Shown here: one piece after another, positions 1 to 4,365 of the stretch
Numbering within the stretch: the first letter of the stretch is position 1
Layout: the number at the start of each line of letters is the position of its first letter
Assembly (NCBI GenBank): GCA_003152955.1
Contig: PMBQ01000194.1
Coordinates: 1 to 6,544, forward strand
DNA length: 6,544 bases
Reading direction: 5' to 3'
Source: Candidatus Bathyarchaeota archaeon
Lineage (GTDB): Archaea > Thermoproteota > Bathyarchaeia > 40CM-2-53-6 > FEN-987
Notes under the pieces: model-generated
Databases searched by the model: none
Told to the model about the DNA's origin: nothing
What the model saw: the letters and a program-made list of their open reading frames with translations, nothing else
Program-made: the position numbers and the translations under genes

Positions 1-118
1 ACTTGATACTGATCAGATACCAACCACCAAGGTAAGAAATAATGTACAACAGAGCAACGAAGAGTAACAGTATTCGCATTCTCTTTGCTGCTTGAACCAT
101 TTCATGTGTAATGCGCAA
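1..118 (-). CDS. N-terminal fragment of a membrane protein (truncated by window edge)
   Basis: Reading the minus strand from about base 118 to the left edge gives an open frame of 39 codons that continues outside the window. It has a short basic start (Lys12, Arg13, Arg15) followed by one strongly hydrophobic stretch, roughly residues 16-37, containing RILLLFVALLYIISYLGGWY. This is a typical uncleaved signal anchor or first transmembrane helix with the positive charges on the inside. I chose the TTG at 118-116 because GGAG lies 7 bases upstream (129-126). ATG at 100-98, ATG at 79-77 and TTG at 136-134 are in-frame alternatives; a TGA closes the frame just upstream of the last. The gene follows the HAD gene on the same strand, but a gap of about 230 bases with its own TATA-like box suggests separate transcription. 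Family unknown: too little is visible to tell a permease from another membrane protein. Confidence 0.55.
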   Translation of the reverse strand, partial: MRITHEMVQAAKRMRILLLFVALLYIISYLGGWYLISIK

Positions 119-195
119 ACTCAGTCTCCGTCTCAAATTGCTTCTTCAAAGACTCCCACACTACGATATTCAACAACACTCTACAGACTCATTTG

Positions 196-205
196 AGATA
201 TAGAT
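196..205 (-). promoter_or_regulatory. TATA-like box for the left-edge membrane gene
   Basis: On the minus strand the bases read AATCTATATC. This is the only good TATA-like element between the HAD stop and the left-edge gene. Transcription would begin about 25 bases downstream (near 174), leaving a leader of roughly 55 bases before the TTG at 118. The rest of the gap (137-348) holds only a weak 6-bp hairpin (GTGTCT at 293-298 with AGACAC at 311-316). Inferred from position and base composition only. Confidence 0.3.
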
Positions 206-348
206 TATGCACGCACTGTTGGTCACAGGGTTTTTCACTCGGAGAATCGTGCTGTCCAATTCGTTTGTCTGAAATGGGAGTTGTTAGGTTCAGTGTCTAG
301 CCCAAGTTCAAGACACCGTAATCTTCTTCCGGCATACGTGATCTTTTT

Positions 349-1017
349 TCATTCAGTTGCATTCAGCAAGTCGATAAGCGTTGGCAGATCGTTTATTGAA
401 CCCAGTAGATAGTCGGGTTCGGCTTCGAGCAAGTGATCACTCATAAAAGGGCCTGTCGCGACAGCGATGGATGGAACTCCTGCCGCCCTGGCTGCCACTA
501 TGTCCATGACGCCGTCGCCGATTAGAATTGCCTCACTGGGTGTAACATTCAATGCGGTGAGAACTTTCAAAACAGGTTCAGCGGCAGGCTTCATGTCATC
601 GCAGTCATCTCTGGTTACGACGGCGTCAAAAAGGTTTTCCAGCCTGTATCTAGACAGAGTCAGCTCGGTTCCCTTTCGGCCGTTATTTGTGACCAGACCA
701 ATCTTTAGAGAATTACTTCGAAGTTTCTGCAGAGTCTCCATAACGCCCGGATAGAGTGTCACGTCCGTAGCTGCTTTCAATTCCATCTCCTCAAGGTAAC
801 CGTAGACCTGTCCGCGCAATGCTTCGAAAGTATTGACGTCCAGTCTGTCCTTCAACTTCCCGAGAACGATAAACAGGCTGAGCTGATCATTCATGTCTGG
901 AGTGCGGAGGTTCTTCTTGTCAAGTTCTTCCAGTATTCGCTGACGCGTATTCATGTAATCGAGGTTGAATTTCGTTATTGTTCCGTCCATGTCCGCCACG
1001 ATGGCTTTGATCTTCAA
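349..1017 (-). CDS. HAD-superfamily hydrolase, phosphoglycolate phosphatase-like (subfamily IA)
   Basis: This 222-residue cytoplasmic phosphatase-type enzyme carries all four HAD motifs. Motif I is DMDGT at residues 9-13, with Asp9 the expected nucleophile and Asp11 the general acid. Motif II is Thr110 in LVTNNG. Motif III is Lys143 in MKPAAEP. Motif IV is GDGVMD at 167-172, with Asp168 and Asp172 for Mg2+. The segment between motifs I and II (about 18-85) is helical and fits the C1 cap of phosphoglycolate phosphatase/PpaX-type members, and the length is normal for that group. Substrate cannot be read from sequence: phosphoglycolate, pyrophosphate or another small phosphoester are all possible. 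The start is TTG at 1017-1015, placed so that motif I sits at the usual distance from the N-terminus; no ATG or GTG fits better, and the upstream GGAAG is a weak ribosome site. It is divergent from the Tyr-rich gene across about 206 bases. Confidence 0.9.
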   Translation of the reverse strand: MKIKAIVADMDGTITKFNLDYMNTRQRILEELDKKNLRTPDMNDQLSLFIVLGKLKDRLDVNTFEALRGQVYGYLEEMELKAATDVTLYPGVMETLQKLRSNSLKIGLVTNNGRKGTELTLSRYRLENLFDAVVTRDDCDDMKPAAEPVLKVLTALNVTPSEAILIGDGVMDIVAARAAGVPSIAVATGPFMSDHLLEAEPDYLLGSINDLPTLIDLLNATE

Positions 1018-1063
1018 GCACTCGTCTTCCAGGGGTTTTCTGACTAGGCCTAATATCGAGTTT

Positions 1064-1071
1064 CATTAAAG
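1064..1071 (-). promoter_or_regulatory. Possible TATA box for the HAD gene
   Basis: The minus strand reads CTTTAATG, about 47-54 bases before the TTG start. A start site 25 bases downstream would give a leader of about 24 bases. A second AT-rich element at 1050-1059 (minus CGATATTAGG) would give an almost leaderless transcript. Neither is strong. Confidence 0.25.
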
Positions 1072-1170
1072 GTTCTCAGGAAGACCTTCCTCAGCTTTGC
1101 GTTGTTGAGCGCAAATGGCGGGGTTCGCTGGGTCGTCATTCACCACGGTAATCTACACGACCGCGCTACT

Positions 1171-1253
1171 CTGCGGATATGCTTATGTTGCTTGTTCCTG
1201 AGGGACATCAAAGGCGTTGAATCATGTGTAACTATTGTGGATCATATCCGCAG
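1171..1253. repeat. Perfect 11-bp inverted repeat across the Tyr-rich gene's 5' region
   Basis: CTGCGGATATG at 1171-1181 is the exact reverse complement of CATATCCGCAG at 1243-1253. The arms are 61 bases apart. The left arm touches the TATA-like element and the right arm lies in codons 7-10. A read-through transcript could pair the arms around the start codon; a transcript starting near 1209 would lack the left arm. Confidence 0.35.
1181..1188 (+). promoter_or_regulatory. Possible TATA box for the Tyr-rich gene
   Basis: GCTTATGT lies about 40 bases before the ATG at 1224. Initiation near 1209 would give a leader of about 15 bases carrying only a weak AAAGGCG ribosome site. The rest of the 1018-1223 divergent gap shows nothing else I can support. 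Low confidence, as the match to the archaeal TATA consensus is partial. Confidence 0.25.
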
Positions 1254-1478
1254 TACCAGTACTCCCAACCATACCAGTACTATTCGCCGAACCAGTATTA
1301 TTCACCATACCAGTACTCTGGACCCACGTATGCTTACCCTCAGTACACGTATCCTTACTACGGTCTCTCATCGGGCTACGCAATTACGCTCCCAAGCCCA
1401 CCGATGTTTTACCCCATGTTCCCACAGTGGCAACGAGGAGAACACCGCGTAGGCAACTGTCTCATGATCTGCCAGTGA
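1224..1478 (+). CDS. Small tyrosine/glutamine/proline-rich hexapeptide-repeat protein, function unknown
   Basis: I do not recognise a family for this 84-residue protein. It starts MCNYCG with a CxxC pair (Cys2, Cys5). Residues 8-46 are about 40 % Tyr, with Gln, Pro and Ser making up most of the rest. Four tandem copies of a six-residue unit, (Y/N)QY(Y/S)xP, fill residues 11-34, followed by looser YxY units. The C-terminal third is Pro/Met/Phe-rich and ends with Cys79 and Cys83. Only two Arg, one Glu and no Lys or Asp are present. There is no signal peptide or transmembrane helix. The repeat keeps all three forward frames open, but copies differ mainly at third positions of this frame (TCG/TCA for Ser; CCA, CCG, CCA, CCC for Pro; TAC/TAT for Tyr), which supports this one as coding. 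ATG 1224 is the first start after an in-frame TGA at 1218. The composition suggests a disordered, self-associating or metal/RNA-binding protein; that is inference. Confidence 0.6.
   Translation: MCNYCGSYPQYQYSQPYQYYSPNQYYSPYQYSGPTYAYPQYTYPYYGLSSGYAITLPSPPMFYPMFPQWQRGEHRVGNCLMICQ
1254..1325 (+). repeat. Tandem 18-bp coding repeat, four copies
   Basis: Four 18-base units lie head to tail, each built round CAGTA(C/T) and ending in CCN. They encode the (Y/N)QY(Y/S)xP hexapeptides. Substitutions between copies fall largely at codon third positions, as expected for an old, selected coding repeat rather than a fresh duplication. Confidence 0.75.
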
Positions 1479-1489
1479 AATCCTACTCC

Positions 1490-1503
1490 ACCCCTCCTTT
1501 TTT
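1490..1503 (+). terminator. Pyrimidine/T-run terminator after the Tyr-rich gene
   Basis: A CCCCTCC tract followed by six T (1498-1503) starts about 12 bases after the TGA. T runs after pyrimidines are typical archaeal termination signals and no hairpin is needed. It would separate the Tyr-rich gene from the MFS gene. Confidence 0.4.
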
Positions 1504-1542
1504 GCAAGGCTTGAAGAAGAGCGCAAGCCATAGCCTACGAAA

Positions 1543-1550
1543 ACTAAACA
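1543..1550 (+). promoter_or_regulatory. Possible TATA-like element for the MFS gene
   Basis: ACTAAACA, preceded by an A-rich stretch that could act as a BRE, lies about 40 bases before the TTG start at 1587. This is the usual spacing for a short-leader archaeal transcript. The match to consensus is weak. Confidence 0.2.
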
Positions 1551-1586
1551 CCGTACCCTGCCAAAAGTCGTGAGAAGAGTGGCCAA

Positions 1587-2843
1587 TTGAATTCGCAGAG
1601 CGCTCGCGACCTTAGACTTCTTCTAGCCTCGATGGGACTGAACTCACTCCCACTCGGGTACACGCTCGTTGTTCTGCCAATCTATCTCAACGAAATCGGC
1701 TTCTCGGGGGAAATCATCGGGGCCATAAGCTCGGTCTCAGCCATTGCGAACACGATCGCATTGGTACCCTTTGCTTTGGCAGCTGACAAGTACGGAAGAA
1801 AACAGTTTGTGTTTTGGGGCTTCCTCTCAGCAACCTTGGCACACATTCTCTTCGCTTTTACACGTGATCTTAACCTGCTTCTATTAGCCAGCGCGATTGG
1901 CGGGGTAGGATTTGCTGGCGGATTCAGTGCCGCAGTTTGGACTCCTGCATGGACCGCAATGCTTGCTGAAAAGGTCTCCGAAGAGAAGCGAACGAGAGCG
2001 TTTGCTTGGGGTCAGGGTGTTTGGACGATCGCGCTCACAGTAGGATCTGGAATGGGCGTCCTGCCTGCCTTCTTTCGCTCAAACTTCAAAACAAGTTTCC
2101 TGGTTTCGTTTCAATACACATTCCTGATTTTCGCTGGTCTCGCCGTTCTCTCTGGTCTGCTTCTCTTCCCAATTTCAGAAACTAAGCCATTTCCACCAAT
2201 GCCTTACCGCCAAACATCCAAGAAGTTCTTGCCGGAAACATCGCTAGGACAGATATCCAGATTCTCTCTAACCATTGGCTTGGTTGGTCTCGCCTCCGGT
2301 ATTGCGCTCCAATTACTCTCGCTCTGGTTCAAGAAAATGTACGGCGTCAATGAGGCTGTCCTAGGTCCATGGTTTGCTGTTGCTGAAATAACATCACTAG
2401 CAGTTGTGCCCATTGCTCCAAGACTAACGAAAAACCTAGGCAGCCCAAAGAGTGTGCTTACAACACAGGGATTGTCAGCTATTTTGTTAGGATCAATGGT
2501 TCTCGCCCCAACCTACCAGCTGGCCGGGATCATCTTCATCGTGAGAAATTTCTTCATGAACATCTCCTGGCCAGTTCAGCAATCGTATCTTATGGGAACT
2601 GTGACGGCCGATGAGAGAGCGTCGGCCTCGGCGATCACCTCGACGATCTGGGGAATCGGTAGCTCTGTAGGCCCCCTATTCGCAGGGTACTTTCTAAGCA
2701 GAACAGACTACGCTTCCATCTCAGCCCCCCTGCTGATCGGAGCAGCGACCTATCTCGTGTCTGCCGTAGCGTTCTATTTCCTCTTTCACCGAACACCGCC
2801 CCCTGAAGAAACTAAGAGCAGTTTCTCCACAGAAGTAGCCTAG
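1587..2843 (+). CDS. Major facilitator superfamily (MFS) transporter
   Basis: This 418-residue inner-membrane transporter has about 12 hydrophobic segments and the normal MFS length. The loop after the second helix carries DKYGRK at residues 67-72, the core of MFS motif A. A weaker counterpart, PRLTKNLG at 278-285, sits at the equivalent place in the second half. The polar loop at about 197-220 is the central cytoplasmic linker. TADERASASAI at 340-350, before a glycine-rich helix (GIGSSVGPLFAGY), is typical of MFS members of the drug-efflux/sugar-like type. The substrate cannot be assigned; export of a small molecule driven by protons is a family-based guess. The start is TTG 1587, which leaves a short cytoplasmic N-terminus; the frame is open further upstream but offers no better start codon there. 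It lies downstream of the Tyr-rich gene on the same strand, with a probable terminator between them. Confidence 0.9.
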   Translation: MNSQSARDLRLLLASMGLNSLPLGYTLVVLPIYLNEIGFSGEIIGAISSVSAIANTIALVPFALAADKYGRKQFVFWGFLSATLAHILFAFTRDLNLLLLASAIGGVGFAGGFSAAVWTPAWTAMLAEKVSEEKRTRAFAWGQGVWTIALTVGSGMGVLPAFFRSNFKTSFLVSFQYTFLIFAGLAVLSGLLLFPISETKPFPPMPYRQTSKKFLPETSLGQISRFSLTIGLVGLASGIALQLLSLWFKKMYGVNEAVLGPWFAVAEITSLAVVPIAPRLTKNLGSPKSVLTTQGLSAILLGSMVLAPTYQLAGIIFIVRNFFMNISWPVQQSYLMGTVTADERASASAITSTIWGIGSSVGPLFAGYFLSRTDYASISAPLLIGAATYLVSAVAFYFLFHRTPPPEETKSSFSTEVA

Positions 2844-2865
2844 AGGAATCAACATCAAGTGTCGA

Positions 2866-2885
2866 GAGGTTTCTTTGTACTTTCC
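2866..2885 (+). terminator. T-rich region after the MFS gene
   Basis: Clusters of three T separated by single bases (GGTTTCTTTGTACTTTCC) begin about 23 bases after the MFS stop. This fits an archaeal T-rich terminator but has no longer T run. The following bases to 2976 hold only a small AGTC-TGTA-GACT palindrome near 2930-2941 and no gene I can see. Confidence 0.3.
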
Positions 2886-2976
2886 AGATCAAACCCTGTT
2901 GCTCGCACCAGTAGTACCACACCTATGAAAAGTCTGTAGACTATGCATGCCTCAGCGATGGTCTTCTGCGTGGCGC

Positions 2977-3237
2977 TCAAGCACTGTTAGCTAATGAGTC
3001 GAGGCGTTTATGTTTTTGTTCGGTCAGCTGAGGGTTTTCTCCGCGGTATGGTTCGTTTCTGGTGAGCATCACGTACATTATGGCTAGCATTTTGCGGGCG
3101 ACGGGATTTGAACCATGGATTTTCTTCTGTCCGCACCAGTGAAATCACACGTGCGAAACTGCCTGCAATACACAAGGGCTAGTCCCAATAGCCTCGATAA
3201 GTTCTCCTTCTCTCAAGGTCAAGTTCAATTCGCTCAA
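2977..3237 (-). pseudogene. Decayed transposase C-terminus, IS110-like
   Basis: The minus strand carries a 55-codon frame (3144-2977) containing ARKMLAIMYVMLTRNEPYR. This resembles the conserved C-terminal helix of IS110-family (Transposase_20) transposases, where an ARK-(hydrophobic)-Y-ML-x-x-EPY pattern follows the catalytic Ser region. An in-frame TGA at 3145-3147 interrupts it. The same frame reads on upstream as far as TAG 3238-3240, including an AVSHV stretch like the helix that precedes this one in the family. A +1 frame over about 3150-3220 contains LLGLALVYCR, which also resembles family sequence, suggesting a frameshift or small deletions. The N-terminal RuvC-like DEDD domain is absent, so the piece cannot encode an active enzyme. 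The family call rests on recognition of a short segment. It accounts for most of the gene-poor stretch 2844-3350. Confidence 0.5.
3103..3146 (+). repeat. Imperfect direct repeat, copy 1
   Basis: This segment begins GGGATTTGAACCATGGATTT and ends CCGCACCAGTGAAATC. It matches a segment at 3704-3746 in the same orientation, with 19 of the first 21 bases the same and about three quarters overall. Copy 1 lies inside the transposase remnant, where the minus strand reads KKIHGSNP. It may therefore be part of a mobile element, of which copy 2 is a second fragment. Confidence 0.55.
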
Positions 3238-3334
3238 CTAGAGAGTTGTTCCATCTAGAACCACTTCTCTGGATGAAGTCGCTTGGACGAAGTCTGCGAT
3301 CTTCGGGCGTCATGAATGAGGTCTACTAGATCGC

Positions 3335-3342
3335 GGAGGTGA
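3335..3342 (+). promoter_or_regulatory. Strong Shine-Dalgarno site that fixes the start of the next gene
   Basis: GGAGGTGA matches the complement of the 16S rRNA 3' end over eight bases. It sits 8 bases before ATG 3351. The in-frame GTG at 3339 lies inside this site and so cannot be the start served by it. Confidence 0.8.
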
Positions 3343-3350
3343 GATATGTC

Positions 3351-3638
3351 ATGAAATTCCTACTGCGATTGCATATGCCAACAGAATCCGGAAACAAATT
3401 GCTGCAAGATCCTAACTTTCCAAAGAAACTAGAAGGCGTGCTCAACCAGATCAAGCCTGAAGCAGTATACTTCACCCCAATCGAAGGCGAACGGGGCATC
3501 TACATGATAGTCAACCTACCCAGCGCCGACATGATCGCAACAATATCCGAACCACTTTGGATGATGTTCAACTGCAAACTAGACCTTCAACCACTCATGG
3601 AGCTAAAGGATCTCCAACAAGGACTGCAAAAGAAGTAA
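3351..3638 (+). CDS. Small alpha/beta protein, probable ferredoxin-like (dimeric alpha-beta barrel-type) fold, function unknown
   Basis: A 95-residue soluble protein with predicted order beta (2-8), long helix (11-34), beta (38-43, AVYFTP), beta (50-56, IYMIVNL), helix (59-73), beta (75-81), short C-terminal helix. That beta-alpha-beta-beta-alpha-beta order is the ferredoxin-like fold of dimeric alpha-beta barrel proteins. From memory it resembles small uncharacterised proteins of many bacteria and archaea that share MPTESGN-, KPEAVYFTP- and ISEPLW-like blocks, so I take it as a real gene rather than chance. No catalytic residues can be named; the only Cys is at 74. The start is ATG 3351, set by the GGAGGTGA site 8 bases upstream. 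The gene stands alone between two imperfect direct repeats and next to a transposase remnant, so it may have arrived by transfer or survived in a rearranged patch. Confidence 0.75.
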   Translation: MKFLLRLHMPTESGNKLLQDPNFPKKLEGVLNQIKPEAVYFTPIEGERGIYMIVNLPSADMIATISEPLWMMFNCKLDLQPLMELKDLQQGLQKK

Positions 3639-3658
3639 ACTTCCAGTCGGCACAGTCC

Positions 3659-3684
3659 CACTCTTCCTCTTTTCTTTCCTTCAT
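3659..3684 (+). terminator. Pyrimidine-rich terminator after the small alpha/beta gene
   Basis: A continuous C/T tract, with T runs of four and three, begins about 20 bases after the TAA stop. This composition is typical of archaeal 3' ends. No hairpin is seen. Confidence 0.4.
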
Positions 3685-3703
3685 CGTGATTACAAACACG
3701 TCT

Positions 3704-3746
3704 GTGATTTGAACCATGAATTTTGTGTGTGCGCACCGGTAGACTC
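3704..3746 (+). repeat. Imperfect direct repeat, copy 2
   Basis: It begins GTGATTTGAACCATGAATTT and ends GCGCACCGGTAGACTC, matching copy 1 at 3103-3146 with a one-base gap and scattered substitutions. Sequence on either side of it shows no clear match to the flanks of copy 1. The minus strand encodes KIHGSN as in copy 1, but the transposase-like continuation is missing. Confidence 0.55.
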
Positions 3747-3783
3747 GCATAAACTAAAACTACGATCTTTTCAGGTTCGACTT

Positions 3784-3797
3784 GAACTATCGAGTTC
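3784..3797. promoter_or_regulatory. Palindrome GAACTATCGAGTTC upstream of the CBS gene, possible operator
   Basis: GAACT and AGTTC arms flank ATCG. A further GTTC at 3775-3778 gives an overlapping inverted pair with GAAC at 3784-3787. The cluster lies about 45 bases upstream of the TATA-like box of the CBS gene, where an activator or repressor could bind. It may also be chance; no regulator gene is adjacent. Confidence 0.2.
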
Positions 3798-3842
3798 TTG
3801 TGTGGAGCACCAAGTATGATTCATCTTCGGTTCTTGCAATGT

Positions 3843-3851
3843 TCTATAAAC
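3843..3851 (+). promoter_or_regulatory. TATA box for the CBS-domain gene
   Basis: TCTATAAAC is the best TATA match in the window. It is centred about 38 bases before the GTG start, so transcription should begin near 3872. That gives a leader of about 13 bases, in keeping with the lack of a good ribosome binding site before this gene. Confidence 0.5.
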
Positions 3852-3884
3852 CCAAAATAACTGTAAGGTATCAGATGAAATGGC

Positions 3885-4325
3885 GTGAGTACTCCGAAGG
3901 AAGACACAGTAGCCGCAATAATGACGAGAAAGCTAGTGACGGTTAGTTTTGATGCGCCGGTGAAGAAAGCGCTGGCGACCATGATTAGGAGGGACATAGG
4001 AAGTGTCATAGTTTTGAAGAAGGGAGAACCGGTGGGAATTATCACCGAGCGGGATGTGACACGTAATTCCCTGCTTCCGACAAGAGGCAAAAAGGTCTAC
4101 GAAAGACCGGTGACTCGATTCATGAGTCACCCGCTCATAACCGTCCCTTCGACCACTCCGATGTGGAAAGCCTTTGAGATGATGGTCACAAGAAGGATTC
4201 GCAGGTTGCCGATAGAAAGACAGGGCCGTCTTGTAGGAATCGTGACAGAACGAGATCTATTCAAATGGGCTCTCCGAGTGTTCTACGAACCCAACATCCC
4301 TAAGCACATCAGGAAATTCCTCTGA
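3885..4325 (+). CDS. Two-CBS-domain protein, probable nucleotide-binding regulator
   Basis: A 146-residue cytoplasmic protein made of a CBS pair (Bateman module) and almost nothing else. CBS1 covers about residues 8-62 (from AIMTRKLVTV to GIITERDVTR). CBS2 covers about 76-130 (from FMSHPLITV to GIVTERDLFKW). Both end in the GI(I/V)TERD motif, whose Thr/Asp usually contact the ribose of a bound nucleotide. Stand-alone CBS pairs of this size are common in archaea and bind AMP, ATP, SAM or similar adenosyl ligands to control a partner protein; the partner here is unknown. The C-terminus is basic (NIPKHIRKFL). The start is GTG 3885: an in-frame TGA at 3876 excludes anything earlier, and the next in-frame ATG (3921) would cut into CBS1. 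It converges on the Nudix–eIF2B gene with 40 bases between stops. Confidence 0.9.
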   Translation: MSTPKEDTVAAIMTRKLVTVSFDAPVKKALATMIRRDIGSVIVLKKGEPVGIITERDVTRNSLLPTRGKKVYERPVTRFMSHPLITVPSTTPMWKAFEMMVTRRIRRLPIERQGRLVGIVTERDLFKWALRVFYEPNIPKHIRKFL

Positions 4326-4365
4326 ATAGAACCGACGACTTGATTCGAGTTGTTTGCTCTTATCA

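Noticed and set aside
293..316. Hairpin GTGTCT...AGACAC as a terminator for the HAD gene
   Set aside because: Only six base pairs with a 12-base loop, and no T run follows on the minus strand.
1102..1573. Two other forward open frames across the repeat (1102-1452, His/Thr/Ser-rich; 1235-1573, Pro/Val-rich)
   Set aside because: They stay open only because the 18-base repeat lacks stops in every frame. Differences between repeat units fall at third positions of the 1224-1478 frame, not of these.
3091..3125. tRNA 3' end on the minus strand: GGTTCAAATCC resembles a T-loop and is followed by CGCCCGC like an acceptor strand
   Set aside because: The flanking T-stem would be CATGG/CCCGT with only two pairs, and no D-arm, anticodon arm or matching GCGGGCG lies upstream. 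The minus-strand protein reading of the transposase remnant explains the stretch better. A tRNA fragment used as an attachment site cannot be fully excluded.
3821..4130. Minus-strand open frames opposite the CBS gene
   Set aside because: They are antisense to a clear two-CBS protein and show no recognisable domain.
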